Origin: Notoacmeibacter sp. MSK16QG-6
GTDB lineage: Bacteria > Pseudomonadota > Alphaproteobacteria > Rhizobiales > Rhizobiaceae
Assembly (NCBI RefSeq): GCF_024158145.1
Contig: NZ_JAMYXM010000001.1
Span: 1,054,001 to 1,118,000 of the forward strand
Length of the DNA stretch: 64,000 nt
Direction: 5' to 3'
Shown here: in pieces, positions 34,596 to 43,736 of the stretch
How the letters are laid out: each line of letters starts with the position of its first letter
Numbering within the stretch: position 1 is the first letter of the stretch
Notes under the pieces: model-generated
Seen by the model: the letters and a program-made list of their open reading frames with translations, nothing else
Told to the model about the DNA's origin: nothing
The model's database searches: none
Translations under genes and position numbers: made by a program

Positions 34596-36188
34596 TCAAT
34601 CCAAAGCGTGGCGCGATGGCCGAGCGAGAAGGAGGGACACAATCCAAAACACAACCATAAGGGCCAGACCGATATTATTTCTTAATCGCATAGGTTGCAA
34701 GTCCGGCGATAATGCGAGGTCGACATCAAGCGCCGCCGAGGCACCCAGAACAAGACCATCGGTGACGCGGCCGTAAGGGTCGATAACCCCGGAAATACCG
34801 CTATTGGCAGCACGCACCATCGGGCGCGCCGCCAATACGGCGCGGTACTGCGCCAAGCGGAAATGTTGTGCTGGACCAGGCGTGTCACCGAACCATGCAT
34901 CGTTGGTTACATTCAGGATCAGCCCAACCTGACGTTCCAATTCCGCCGCCTCCTGTGGAAAGATCGTTTCGTAGCAGATGAGCGGCAAAATCGCCGGAAG
35001 ACCAGGCAATTCGATCAGTTCATGTCGGCTGCCCGCTTCGAATCCGCCCGGCAGAACCGCCAACTCCTTCAACCCGAAGCGCGCCAACAGGTCGGCCAGG
35101 GGCAGGTACTCCCCAAGCGGAACAAGATGCACCTTATCGGCCCCGTCGATAATCGTGCCGGTGTCGTCGACGGCCAGAACCGCATTTGTATATCGGGCTG
35201 CAGCGCCTTCGCCGTACGCCCGAACAGAGCCGGTCAACAGCGTCTGGCCGGGTTGAAGAACGCGCGCTATCGCAAGGAGCGCCAGAGGTTGCCGGGTCAA
35301 TACCCAGGGCGTCGCCGTTTCGGGCCAAACGATCAGTTGCGGCGGCTCGCCATCTTCCGTCGGTTTTTCGGTCAGTTCGATATGACGGTCGAAGATGGCC
35401 GTCCGCGTTTCATCGTCCCATTTTTCGGTTTGATCGATGGAAGGCTGTACGATCCTTACAGGGATGACGTCGCCGTTGCTGGCAGCCTCATCAGCGTCTG
35501 GGATCGTTGCGATACGCCATGCTCCGAAGCCAGCCTGCGCCACGATGAGCAGAACCAGCAGTGCCAGGCCGGTCCTCCGCCAATGTTCTCCGACGAGCAG
35601 GACCGGCAGACTGAAAAGCAAAGTCGCCAGCACGTTCATCCCCACCATACCGACATAGGGTAGCGGTTGCATCAGCAGGGGTACGGGCATCACCGCTGCC
35701 GCGACCGGAGCCCAGGGAAAGCCGGTAAACAGAAAAGTGCGGAGCCATTCCATAAGGCCGAAAGCGGCGGCCAGTGCGAAAACACGACCGAGATCGTCCG
35801 CCCAGACAGCGCGCGCGAGGGCCGTGGCCAGCCCATAAAAACAGGCAAGAATGGCCGGCAGAACGACAACGCCGATCGGCACCATCCAGGCGTGGAGATC
35901 CGCTTCGACAAAGAAGGCGGCGCCGACCCACCAGAGCGTTGCGGCAAACCAGCCGAAACCGAACCAGAACCCGGTTGAGAAGGCAGGTAGTATCCGCGCG
36001 CGAAATGCGCCGCCCCCGTCCGCCACGCCGTCCAGCAATAAGATCAGGATGGGGAAGCTGATGAAACAAACAAAGGGAAAGTCATAAGGGGCCTGCGCGA
36101 AACTGCCCAGGGCTCCGGCCAGCAACGCCACCACGTTTCGCCGCCAACCCGACAGCAGAACGATGCGTCCGACCCAGTCCTCCAGCAT
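34596..36188 (-). CDS. lnt: Apolipoprotein N-acyltransferase
   Basis: Inner-membrane enzyme that adds the third acyl chain to lipoproteins, 530 residues from ATG 36188 (TTG 36224 is in frame but lacks a ribosome site). About six N-terminal helices precede a periplasmic nitrilase domain containing WPETATPW (Glu), DKVHLVPLGEYLPL (Lys) and ICYETIFP (Cys), the expected triad. A last helix ends the protein. The upstream gene is corC and the downstream one is the XRE regulator. Confidence 0.95.
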   Translation of the reverse strand: MLEDWVGRIVLLSGWRRNVVALLAGALGSFAQAPYDFPFVCFISFPILILLLDGVADGGGAFRARILPAFSTGFWFGFGWFAATLWWVGAAFFVEADLHAWMVPIGVVVLPAILACFYGLATALARAVWADDLGRVFALAAAFGLMEWLRTFLFTGFPWAPVAAAVMPVPLLMQPLPYVGMVGMNVLATLLFSLPVLLVGEHWRRTGLALLVLLIVAQAGFGAWRIATIPDADEAASNGDVIPVRIVQPSIDQTEKWDDETRTAIFDRHIELTEKPTEDGEPPQLIVWPETATPWVLTRQPLALLAIARVLQPGQTLLTGSVRAYGEGAAARYTNAVLAVDDTGTIIDGADKVHLVPLGEYLPLADLLARFGLKELAVLPGGFEAGSRHELIELPGLPAILPLICYETIFPQEAAELERQVGLILNVTNDAWFGDTPGPAQHFRLAQYRAVLAARPMVRAANSGISGVIDPYGRVTDGLVLGASAALDVDLALSPDLQPMRLRNNIGLALMVVFWIVSLLLARPSRHALD

Positions 36189-36345
36189 CGCGCGCGCCGC
36201 CCCTTCTTCGAATCGCACCCTCAATCCGGTCGTATCAGATCGAGCCGATTGATAAAATTGCGTGAGCGCGACGACACTTACTCACCGCACCGGATATGCC
36301 GATCATAGGTGCGATGGCAAATTCGGCGGCGGCTATGCGAAGGGG

Positions 36346-37419
36346 CTATTCGGCACCACCATCGGACGAAGGCTGGTTGTCTCCACCACCCCGCAAGGCC
36401 CGCCGGCGCCGATCGGCCCGCAACTGCATGATGCGGACGCGCTTGATCCGCCGAGGATCGGCATCGATGACGTGAAATTCCCAGCCCGGAACGGCTTGCA
36501 CCACTTCCCCACGCGCCGGAATGCGCCCAAGCGCATTGAACAGCAGCCCGCCGACCGTATCGACATCTTCGAGAACGTCTTCGTCAGCGACGAAATCCGC
36601 GCCGATCTCCTCGGCAACGTTTTCGATCTCCGCCTTCGCATCGACGATAAAGACCCCCTCGGCGCGTTTGCTGATAAGCGGTTCTTCGTCATCGTCGTGC
36701 TCGTCCTCGATTTCGCCGAAGACGACCTCGACGATATCTTCAAGGGAAACGAGGCCGTCAGTGCCGCCATATTCATCGATGACGAGCGCCATCTGAATGC
36801 GAGCCGCCTGCATCTTCGCCATCAGGTCACCGGCAAGCATGGAAGCCGGCACGAAAAGAACCGGTCGGATGAGCCGAAGCTCCGAGAGCGGCTTGGAAAG
36901 ATCGATCCTGGTCAGATTCATGTCGGCCAGTTCCGCCAAAGCATCGATCTGACCGTCAGCCTGCTTCGGCGCGGGGCCTTCACGACCACAGGAGCGGCGC
37001 GTCACATGGGCCAGAACGTCGCGGATGTGGATCATTCCGCGCGGATCATCCAGCGTATCGGCATAGACCGGCATTCGCGAACGGCCTGACGTCTCCAGCA
37101 GCACCATCAATTCGCCGAGCGTCGTGCCGATTTCGACACCTTCGATATCGCCGCGCGGGATCATCACGTCTTCGACACGCACTTCGCGGAGGCGCAGAAT
37201 ATTATTGAGCATCGCCTTTTCGGTCGGCGAAAAACTTTCAGTATCGCTGTCAGACGATTCCAGCGCCTCGGCGAGGTCGGCGCGGAGGCTGCCCGGTCGT
37301 CGTACACCGAAAAGACGCTGGATAAAGCCGGGCCGATCCTGGCTCTCATCCGCTATCGGAGCGGGTTCGGTCGACTCTCGGTCATCGACCTGCCGGTCCT
37401 CATCACTGTCGTCGGGCAT
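36346..37419 (-). CDS. HlyC/CorC-family CBS-domain protein
   Basis: A 357-residue protein of the CorC type: an acidic N-terminal tail, two CBS domains (REVRVEDVMIPRGDIEGVEIGTTL and later LIRPVLFVPASMLAGDLM), then the CorC_HlyC transporter-associated domain (DIVEVVFGEIEDEHDDDE to RRIKRVRIMQL). It lacks membrane helices, so it is the soluble form implicated with CorA in Mg/Co efflux. ATG 37419 is preferred; a TTG at 37428 overlaps the ybeY stop. Confidence 0.9.
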   Translation of the reverse strand: MPDDSDEDRQVDDRESTEPAPIADESQDRPGFIQRLFGVRRPGSLRADLAEALESSDSDTESFSPTEKAMLNNILRLREVRVEDVMIPRGDIEGVEIGTTLGELMVLLETSGRSRMPVYADTLDDPRGMIHIRDVLAHVTRRSCGREGPAPKQADGQIDALAELADMNLTRIDLSKPLSELRLIRPVLFVPASMLAGDLMAKMQAARIQMALVIDEYGGTDGLVSLEDIVEVVFGEIEDEHDDDEEPLISKRAEGVFIVDAKAEIENVAEEIGADFVADEDVLEDVDTVGGLLFNALGRIPARGEVVQAVPGWEFHVIDADPRRIKRVRIMQLRADRRRRALRGGGDNQPSSDGGAE

Positions 37420-37424
37420 CGTGG

Positions 37425-38009
37425 TCAAATCCGTTCACTATAGTCATCACCGCGCGGATCGCCGCTAGTGGAAACAGCGCCGTAAGGGTCAGCAATCTCA
37501 AGCCGGACAAGGATTGCGATCTCCAAGGCCTCCATGGCGTCGGCCTCGTCGTCGGTCTCGTGATCCCAGCCAGCAAGGTGCAGAAAACCGTGGACGATGA
37601 GATGGGTCAAATGATCGCCGAACGTTTTGCCGGCCTCATCCGCTTCGGCTGCGACGACTTCGCGAGCGATCACGATATCGCCCAGCATGGAGGGAAGCGC
37701 ATCGCCCGGTTTCAGATCGAAAGCCGGGAAGGACAGCACATTGGTCGGCCGGTCCTTATCTCGCCATTGCCGGTTCAATTCATGTACGGCGGCACTGTCC
37801 GTCAGAACGATGGACAGTTCGCAATCGCCGTCCGCCATTTGAAGATTCGCTTCTCGCAGCGCGGCATCGACAGCCCGGGCCGCCAGCGCCTCACGCTCAT
37901 CTGGCTGACCCCAGCCTTCGCTATCGATGGAGAGAAGAAGATCGATGCCGCCGTCCACCGGACTGGGAGGGTGCTCATCGTCTGCTGGCAATCGAGAGGA
38001 TTCAGGCAT
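37425..38009 (-). CDS. ybeY: Endoribonuclease/rRNA maturation factor YbeY
   Basis: Zinc-dependent RNase that acts in 16S rRNA 3'-end maturation and ribosome quality control, 194 residues. ATG 38009 overlaps the phoH stop (eight bases shared, reading ATGCCTGA), and several in-frame ATGs just upstream are alternatives. The zinc motif HLIVHGFLHLAGWDHETDDE and the preceding NVLSFPAF and MLGDIVIA blocks are diagnostic. Neighbours phoH, corC and lnt are its usual partners. Confidence 0.94.
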   Translation of the reverse strand: MPESSRLPADDEHPPSPVDGGIDLLLSIDSEGWGQPDEREALAARAVDAALREANLQMADGDCELSIVLTDSAAVHELNRQWRDKDRPTNVLSFPAFDLKPGDALPSMLGDIVIAREVVAAEADEAGKTFGDHLTHLIVHGFLHLAGWDHETDDEADAMEALEIAILVRLEIADPYGAVSTSGDPRGDDYSERI

Positions 38010-39084
38010 CGGACGATCCATCATCGCCATCGGATGGCGCGTCATTGGCGACAGCCGAGCGGGCAATCGTCCGCTTTTCGCCTTCGCGCTCATAAGCACG
38101 GACGATTTCCGCCACAAGCGGGTGGCGCACCACATCGACATCGCGGAAGCGGACCTTCACGATACCCGGCACGTCGCCAAGAACGCGGAGCGCTTCGACG
38201 AGACCGCTATGGGTGCCGCGCGGCAAATCGATCTGGCTGGGGTCGCCGGTCACAATCATACGCCCGCCTTCGCCAAGGCGCGTCAGAAACATCTTCATCT
38301 GCATCGACGTGGTGTTCTGCGCTTCGTCCAGAATAACGCAGGCGTGCGCGAGAGTGCGGCCACGCATGAAGGCGAGCGGCGCGATCTCGATAACCCCGGC
38401 GGTCAGAGCGCGCTCCACCTTGTCAGCGGGCATCATGTCGTAAAGCGCGTCGTAGAGCGGACGGAGATAGGGATCGACCTTCTCCTTCATATCGCCTGGC
38501 AGAAATCCGAGCCGTTCCCCAGCCTCCACCGCCGGGCGGGACAGGATGATCCGCTCGACGATGCCGCGTTCGAGCAGCATCGCGGCGTGAGCGACGGCCA
38601 GATAAGTCTTGCCGGTGCCCGCCGGACCGATGCCGAATACAAGTTCGGCCCTGTCGAGCGCACGCATGTAAGCGTCCTGATTGGGCGAACGGGCGTAGAT
38701 CGTTTTCTTCCGCGTCGAGATCTGAGCGGCCGCCACACGACTGCCAGCGATATTCGGCAGATCGAGTTGATCGTCCGCCGCGACCGCCATGCGGATGGCG
38801 CCGTCGACATCGGATGGAGCGATTTCCGCGCCCTTTTCCAGAAGGTCGTAGAGAAAATCCAGGGCTCGCCGCGCCTGCTCCGCCGCGTCCGAACCGCCAC
38901 GGATGGTCACCTCGTTGCCCTTTGGCCGAAGATCGACATTCAACGCCCGCTCGATTCGTGCCAGATTCTGGTCGAACTGGCCGAAAAGCTGGCTGGCGAG
39001 ATTGTTGTCGTCGAAGGCGAGCACAAGGTGAGCCATGTCGGACGCGCCGGACGGCGCGGGCTTCACCGGTGAGACATGACTCAA
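38002..39084 (-). CDS. PhoH-family ATPase (PhoL/YbeZ)
   Basis: RNA-associated ATPase that works with YbeY, 360 residues from TTG 39084, chosen because AAGGAG lies six bases before it and longer starts overlap miaB. P-loop GPAGTGKTYLA lies near 153-163, Walker B VILDEAQNT and sensor TGDPSQIDLP follow. An N-terminal KH-like segment (NVDLRPKGNEVTIRG) is present. It overlaps ybeY by eight bases. Confidence 0.93.
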   Translation of the reverse strand: MSHVSPVKPAPSGASDMAHLVLAFDDNNLASQLFGQFDQNLARIERALNVDLRPKGNEVTIRGGSDAAEQARRALDFLYDLLEKGAEIAPSDVDGAIRMAVAADDQLDLPNIAGSRVAAAQISTRKKTIYARSPNQDAYMRALDRAELVFGIGPAGTGKTYLAVAHAAMLLERGIVERIILSRPAVEAGERLGFLPGDMKEKVDPYLRPLYDALYDMMPADKVERALTAGVIEIAPLAFMRGRTLAHACVILDEAQNTTSMQMKMFLTRLGEGGRMIVTGDPSQIDLPRGTHSGLVEALRVLGDVPGIVKVRFRDVDVVRHPLVAEIVRAYEREGEKRTIARSAVANDAPSDGDDGSSDA

Positions 39085-39157
39085 GCTGCGCTCCTTCGCT
39101 TCGGCTCGATGTACCTGCGACTCACAAGCGCGGACCACGCTCGCGGGTTCCACGATG

Positions 39158-40609
39158 TCATGAGACTCGCTTTTGCTCCATATGGGAAGAGGCGGGCACC
39201 GCAAAAAGGGAGTTAGGCCCAGCTTCCGTGATCGTCACGGTTACGAGATCGCCAATTTCGCCGATCGGCTTGTCGATCACGACGGATTGCAGCCATGGCG
39301 AACGGCCAATGAGCTGGCCAGGCTTCCGACCTGGCTTTTCCAGCAGGATATCCATCGTCTCGCCGATCTTGGACCGACCGAAGGCAATCTGCTGCTCGGT
39401 CAGCAAAGCCTGCAGGCGCTGAAGACGGTTGTCTTTGACCGCCTCCGGTACATGATCCGGCAGCTCCGCCCCCGGCGTACCCGGGCGCGGCGAATATTTG
39501 AAGCTGAAGGCCTGGGCGTGGCCGATATCGCGGACCAGACGAAGCGTTTCCTCGAAATCCTCGTCGGTTTCGCCGGGAAAACCGACGATGAAATCGCCGG
39601 AGAGGGCAATGTCAGGCCGCGCGGACCGTATGCGCGCGATAACGGCGCGATACTCATCCGCCGTGTGCTTGCGGTTCATCGCCTTCAGAATGCGGTCGGA
39701 GCCGGACTGCACCGGCAAATGCAGATAGGGCATGAGTACCGGAAGATCGCGATGGGCCGCGATCAGGTCGTCATCCATGTCGCGGGGGTGGGAGGTGGTA
39801 TAGCGGAGCCGCTCCAGCCCAGGCAGCTCTGCGAGGGTCCGCAGCAGGCCGCCAAGGCCTATCGGCGCGCCGGTTTCATCTTGCCCGTGCCACGCATTGA
39901 CGTTCTGCCCGAGCAGGGTGATTTCGCGGACGCCGCCTTCAGTGAGACCCCTCGCCTCCTCGACAAGGCGCGCCAGGGGACGGGACACCTCGGCGCCACG
40001 AGTATAGGGGACGACGCAGAATGTGCAGAACTTGTCGCAACCTTCCTGTACGGTCAGAAACGCCGTCACCCCACGCTTCCGCGTCATCTTCGGCTTGGCG
40101 AGAGGCAGGTGGTCGAATTTGTCCTCGGCGGGGAAGTCGGTCTCCACAACGGTTTCGCCCTTGCGGGCGCGGCGAACCGCGTCACCGATGCGATGATAGG
40201 TCTGTGGGCCGATCACCATGTCGACAGCCTTCTGGCGGCGAACGATTTCCGGGCCTTCGGCCTGCGCAACACAGCCCGTAACGCCGATCAGGAATTCCTT
40301 GCCATCGGCGCGCTTCTCCTGCTTCATATCCCGCAGGCGACCAAGCTCCGAATAGACCTTTTCGGCTGCCTTTTCGCGAATATGGCATGTGTTCAGCAGA
40401 ACCAGATCGGCCTCATCGGCACTGTCGACCGCCTGGTAACCTTCGGCCGCCAGCGCATCGCCCATGCGTTGGCTGTCATAGACATTCATCTGGCAGCCAT
40501 AGGTCTTGACGAAGACACGTTTGGCCGGCGCAGCCACCGTCTGTCCTTCGTCAGGGAACTGGTCTGCAGCCATATCGCTCAGGTTGCTGTTGCTGAAACT
40601 GTCGGTCAC
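39158..40609 (-). CDS. miaB: tRNA-2-methylthio-N6-dimethylallyladenosine synthase MiaB
   Basis: Radical-SAM methylthiotransferase that completes ms2i6A37 in tRNAs. About 483 residues from GTG 40609 (GAAGAG six bases before); ATG 40651 and ATG 40573 are alternatives. The N-terminal UPF0004 domain carries three cysteines ([28 protein letters not shown]), the radical-SAM motif is GCDKFCTFC, and a TRAM domain ends the protein. Downstream phoH and ybeY are probably cotranscribed. Confidence 0.95.
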   Translation of the reverse strand: MTDSFSNSNLSDMAADQFPDEGQTVAAPAKRVFVKTYGCQMNVYDSQRMGDALAAEGYQAVDSADEADLVLLNTCHIREKAAEKVYSELGRLRDMKQEKRADGKEFLIGVTGCVAQAEGPEIVRRQKAVDMVIGPQTYHRIGDAVRRARKGETVVETDFPAEDKFDHLPLAKPKMTRKRGVTAFLTVQEGCDKFCTFCVVPYTRGAEVSRPLARLVEEARGLTEGGVREITLLGQNVNAWHGQDETGAPIGLGGLLRTLAELPGLERLRYTTSHPRDMDDDLIAAHRDLPVLMPYLHLPVQSGSDRILKAMNRKHTADEYRAVIARIRSARPDIALSGDFIVGFPGETDEDFEETLRLVRDIGHAQAFSFKYSPRPGTPGAELPDHVPEAVKDNRLQRLQALLTEQQIAFGRSKIGETMDILLEKPGRKPGQLIGRSPWLQSVVIDKPIGEIGDLVTVTITEAGPNSLFAVPASSHMEQKRVS

Positions 40610-40691
40610 GCGCCACTCTTCGCCTTCGCACCCATTCAAGCGCGGCTCCATAGCGCCATTTTGCGGCAAAAGGGAGTCCCCTATCCCGCTC

Positions 40692-41579
40692 TCAACCGTC
40701 AGCCAGCCCGTTCGCCAGCAAAGCCGCGATATCGGTTTCGGCTTTGCGGGTTAGCGCCTTGCGATCCGCGCCGGGTCCGGCTTCGAACGGCTCTCCGAAG
40801 ATAAGCCGCACAGTCATGGGCGGGCCAAACATCACGGAGGTCAGGTGAGGGGCAAACTCTTCATCGTCGATCCAGGCAGCGTAATTCCGCCGGTCGTCTG
40901 CATCCATTGGCTCGCCGCCTCGGCGCACATAAGCGAGCGCCGCCGGCTGGATCGTCATGGCCGCATCATTGCGTGGAAGCGCCAGTCGAACCGCCCCAAG
41001 AAGCGATGATTTGAAAGGCTTGATTTCCGTGCCCGCCGCAGTCGTGCCTTCAGGGAACAGGATGACAGGTTCGCCGCCGCGCAAACGATCACCGATCTCG
41101 CGCGCCTGTTCGCCCGCCTTGCGCGGATCATCACGCTTGACGAAAATGCTTCGCGTGAACCTGGTTAGAAAGCCGATCCCCGGCCAGTCCTCCATGTCGG
41201 CCTTGGCTACGAAGCAGCCCGGAACATAGGCGCCCAACACAAGAATATCGGTCCAGGACACGTGGTTCGCCAATAGCAAAAGCGGTCTGGCCTTGGCCGG
41301 CCTGCCCTCTCGGATGACGCGAAGGCCAACCACGCGAAGAGCGAAGCGATACCAGAGCCGCGTCATCGCATATCGGTGCGATGGCACGGGCGAGCGCGTC
41401 AGCACGAGATGGATGAGTCCCATCGGCAGAAGGGAAAAGATCAGAAGCGGCGCCAGAAAAGCGGCGCGGAAGATCGAACGCCTGACACGAACACGCTCGG
41501 GCGGGATCGTGCCGTAAGAGCGATCCACCTCGCCTTCTGCATCCCGATCTTCGTTTTCGGGGCTGGTCATCCTATCCAT
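40692..41579 (-). CDS. plsC: 1-acyl-sn-glycerol-3-phosphate acyltransferase (PlsC/OlsA-like)
   Basis: Inner-membrane acyltransferase converting lysophosphatidate to phosphatidate, 295 residues. It has an N-terminal hydrophobic stretch ([21 protein letters not shown]), the HX4D block NHVSWTDIL, the second block [12 protein letters not shown] and FPEGTT. The rhizobial paralogue OlsA acylates lyso-ornithine lipid, and the two cannot be told apart here. It is coupled to rimI by a TGATG stop-start overlap. Confidence 0.88.
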   Translation of the reverse strand: MDRMTSPENEDRDAEGEVDRSYGTIPPERVRVRRSIFRAAFLAPLLIFSLLPMGLIHLVLTRSPVPSHRYAMTRLWYRFALRVVGLRVIREGRPAKARPLLLLANHVSWTDILVLGAYVPGCFVAKADMEDWPGIGFLTRFTRSIFVKRDDPRKAGEQAREIGDRLRGGEPVILFPEGTTAAGTEIKPFKSSLLGAVRLALPRNDAAMTIQPAALAYVRRGGEPMDADDRRNYAAWIDDEEFAPHLTSVMFGPPMTVRLIFGEPFEAGPGADRKALTRKAETDIAALLANGLADG

Positions 41580-42085
41580 CAGATCTCACGTCTCATGATC
41601 AGCGCGTTCGACCGTAGGCCATCCGCGTCGCGATAATAGGCGGGGCGGTCGCCGACCTGGCGGAATCCGAGCCGGCGATAGAGGCCGATCGCGCCCTCAT
41701 TTCGCTCATCGACTTCCAGGAAAAGCGACTTCACCCGGTCCTTGTGAAGTTCGCGCATGATCTCATCCATCAGCGCCCATCCGACGCCTCCTCTTCTGCG
41801 GAAGCGGTCCACGGCGATGGACAGAATTTCTGCTTCATCCGCGGCGATCTGCGCGATCACGAACCCTTCGATCTGACCGTTGGCAAAGCCTTCTCGAATG
41901 GCGACGACCGCCTTTGTGTTCGGTCGATCGATGATCCTTTCAATTTCGTCCTCGCTCCAGCCCTTGGCGAACGATTGGGCATGAATGCGAGCCATCGCCG
42001 GCACGTCGTCATAGGCAGCTGGAATGATCTGTCGTTCGCGCCGCGTGAGGCCGGGGATGAAGGGGGTTAGGATCGGCCAGAACAT
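41579..42085 (-). CDS. rimI: Ribosomal protein S18-alanine N-acetyltransferase RimI
   Basis: GNAT-family acetyltransferase of 168 residues. The acetyl-CoA site is the R/Q-x-x-G-x-G/A-type segment RFRRRGGVGWALMDEIM, followed by LFLEVDERNEGAIGLYRRLGF and YYRDADGLRSNALIMRRE, the usual RimI end. ATG 42085 shares one base with the tsaB stop (TGATG). The tsaB-rimI pairing is common, which supports the RimI assignment over other GNATs. Confidence 0.9.
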   Translation of the reverse strand: MFWPILTPFIPGLTRRERQIIPAAYDDVPAMARIHAQSFAKGWSEDEIERIIDRPNTKAVVAIREGFANGQIEGFVIAQIAADEAEILSIAVDRFRRRGGVGWALMDEIMRELHKDRVKSLFLEVDERNEGAIGLYRRLGFRQVGDRPAYYRDADGLRSNALIMRREI

Positions 42086-42771
42086 CAATATGCGCTCCGT
42101 TCGTCCTGTCTTGCAATCAGCGCGGAAGCGGAAGGCAGCTTTGCGTCGGCGCTCCGAAGATAGAGGGGCTGGGGCGCACCAACCGGCTCCCGGATCAGGC
42201 CTAATGCTGCGATGGTCCCGATACCGCCGGTGCGGCTGTCGGCAAGCGCATGAGCTTTCAGACCGAGCGGCGCTATCCCATTTCCGACGAAGCGCATTGT
42301 CGCAATTGGCAGTTCGGGCCTGTCTGCCTCGAAGCGATCATAGGACCATTTGCACGCTGGAAGAACCACGACGCCATCTGCATCGAAGCTGGCGACATAG
42401 ACTTCGCCGCGCCCGGCATCGATCGCAGACAAGATGGGTACGTCGCCCAGTAGCCGCCGGCCATCGGCCGCCATGGCTTCAAGTGTCGTCACACCCACCG
42501 CCGGCACCGACAGCGCAAGCGCCAGGCCACGCGCCGCAGCGATGCCGGTTCGAACGCCGGTAAAGGAGCCAGGGCCGACGCTCACCGCAATTTTAGAGAG
42601 GTCGGATTTTCTAAGTCCCGCCTCGAACAAGATATCGGCAATCATGGGAATCAGCCGCTCGGCGTGACCTGTCCGTCGGTCTTCCGCTTCATCTGCCAAC
42701 AGCGTTCCCTCGCCATCCATCAGGGCGGCGGCACAGGAAGAAGAAGCGGTGTCAATCGCGAGCAGAACCAT
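42085..42771 (-). CDS. tsaB: tRNA threonylcarbamoyladenosine biosynthesis protein TsaB
   Basis: Non-catalytic partner of TsaD in t6A37 synthesis, 228 residues. ASKHA-fold blocks are LLAIDTASSSCAAALM at the start, VSVGPGSFTGVRTGIAAARGLA and LSAIDAGRGEVYVASFD. It begins the 10.8-kb co-directional run that continues through trmB. Spacing to rimI is a one-base overlap. Confidence 0.94.
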   Translation of the reverse strand: MVLLAIDTASSSCAAALMDGEGTLLADEAEDRRTGHAERLIPMIADILFEAGLRKSDLSKIAVSVGPGSFTGVRTGIAAARGLALALSVPAVGVTTLEAMAADGRRLLGDVPILSAIDAGRGEVYVASFDADGVVVLPACKWSYDRFEADRPELPIATMRFVGNGIAPLGLKAHALADSRTGGIGTIAALGLIREPVGAPQPLYLRSADAKLPSASALIARQDERSAY

Positions 42772-42835
42772 CGTTTCCAGCTAGGCGATCCGGCTTTACA
42801 GAGCAAGGCGGCAGCGTGTGCATGATTGTCACAGC

Positions 42836-42856
42836 ACGATGAAACCTCGTCATCGT
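42836..42856. repeat. Inverted repeat between tsaB and the lipoprotein gene
   Basis: Seven-base arms ACGATGA/TCATCGT flank a seven-base centre in the divergent spacer. The size suits a dimeric regulator operator, but no other copy was seen and no regulator can be named. Confidence 0.3.
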
Positions 42857-42915
42857 TCGCCAACGCTTCCGTAAAGTCAGTTTTTGGCTGACCGCGATCT
42901 TGCTAGAAGAAGGGC

Positions 42916-43533
42916 ATGATTCGCACTTTACTCATTGTTTTTTCGATTTTTCTGGCCGGATGCAAAGCCACCAGCGGGACGGTGACACGTATCGACGATG
43001 GAACGTCTGCGCCTTCTACACTTTCCGTTTGCTCCGGCTTCGGATGCAAATTCAGGGAACACTTCACCATCAGCGCAAAAGAGCGAGCCCATCTTCGCTC
43101 GATCATGGCGCAAGGCAGCGTTTCGCCTGACGCTGAGCGACGTGCAATTCGACGCGCGACAGCTTTAATGGAACGCCTGGCGCAGCGAAAGCTCGGCTTT
43201 GCCGCCGATGCGCCGCTTTCCCACCAGAGACACGCCAAGCAGCGCGGCCAAATGGACTGCTACGACGAGTCGCAAAACACGCGCACCTATCTGGATTGGC
43301 TGCAAAGCGCCGGCATGATTCGACACCACAAATCTTTGCGAAAAATCGCTCAGCGCGGCTATCTTCTCGACGGTCGGTATCCGCACAAGACGGCGCTGAT
43401 CCGGGAGACCTCCGGCAAAGTGTGGGCCGTCGATAGTTGGCGCGGGCGGAACGGTCAACCGCCCGAGATCATCCCACTATCGCGCTGGAAAGCGAGCGAC
43501 CGCAGCGATTTCGCCTACAATCCGTCGATCTGA
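42916..43533 (+). CDS. Lipoprotein with possible Cys-His-Asp triad, function unknown
   Basis: A 205-residue lipoprotein: signal peptide with lipobox FLAGC (lipidated Cys16). I do not recognise the family with certainty. The mature part has Cys39 and Cys44 (VCSGFGC), a basic middle region, then a block DCYDESQNT with Cys115, PHKTALI with His157, and GKVWAVDSW with Asp173. The order and context (Cys at a helix start, His in a strand, Asp after an aromatic strand) resemble papain/transglutaminase-fold enzymes. Enzyme activity is inference. It diverges from tsaB and its stop lies in a dyad (43530-43549). Confidence 0.65.
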   Translation: MIRTLLIVFSIFLAGCKATSGTVTRIDDGTSAPSTLSVCSGFGCKFREHFTISAKERAHLRSIMAQGSVSPDAERRAIRRATALMERLAQRKLGFAADAPLSHQRHAKQRGQMDCYDESQNTRTYLDWLQSAGMIRHHKSLRKIAQRGYLLDGRYPHKTALIRETSGKVWAVDSWRGRNGQPPEIIPLSRWKASDRSDFAYNPSI

Positions 43534-43549
43534 CAGCCTGTCCTGTCAG
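43530..43549 (+). terminator. Possible terminator dyad at the lipoprotein gene end
   Basis: Arms CTGACAG/CTGTCAG with a six-base loop overlap the stop codon. There is no T-tract, so efficient intrinsic termination is doubtful. Confidence 0.3.
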
Positions 43550-43583
43550 CCCTGCAGAGCCGCGAAACTTACAGACAGACCGG

Positions 43584-43658
43584 CGTCATCCCGGCACTTG
43601 TTGCCGGGATCCAGCGTTGCCCATCGTCTGGATTCCGGGGACAAGCCCCGGAATGACG
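43584..43658. repeat. REP-like palindromic intergenic element
   Basis: The element begins CGTCATCCCGGC and ends GGAATGACG, so its outer arms are CGTCAT/ATGACG. Inside are two GC-rich hairpins (CCCGGC-N7-GCCGGG and CCGGGG-N5-CCCCGG). Such CGTCAT...ATGACG palindromes are widespread between genes in alphaproteobacteria. It lies between the convergent lipoprotein and malate synthase genes. Confidence 0.75.
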
Positions 43659-43736
43659 GCAAAGAAGGACAGCATGCGAAGCGGCCTCACCACGCACGAA
43701 TCGATGCGCGCTTCGCTTCAGCAAATTTTCTGAGGC

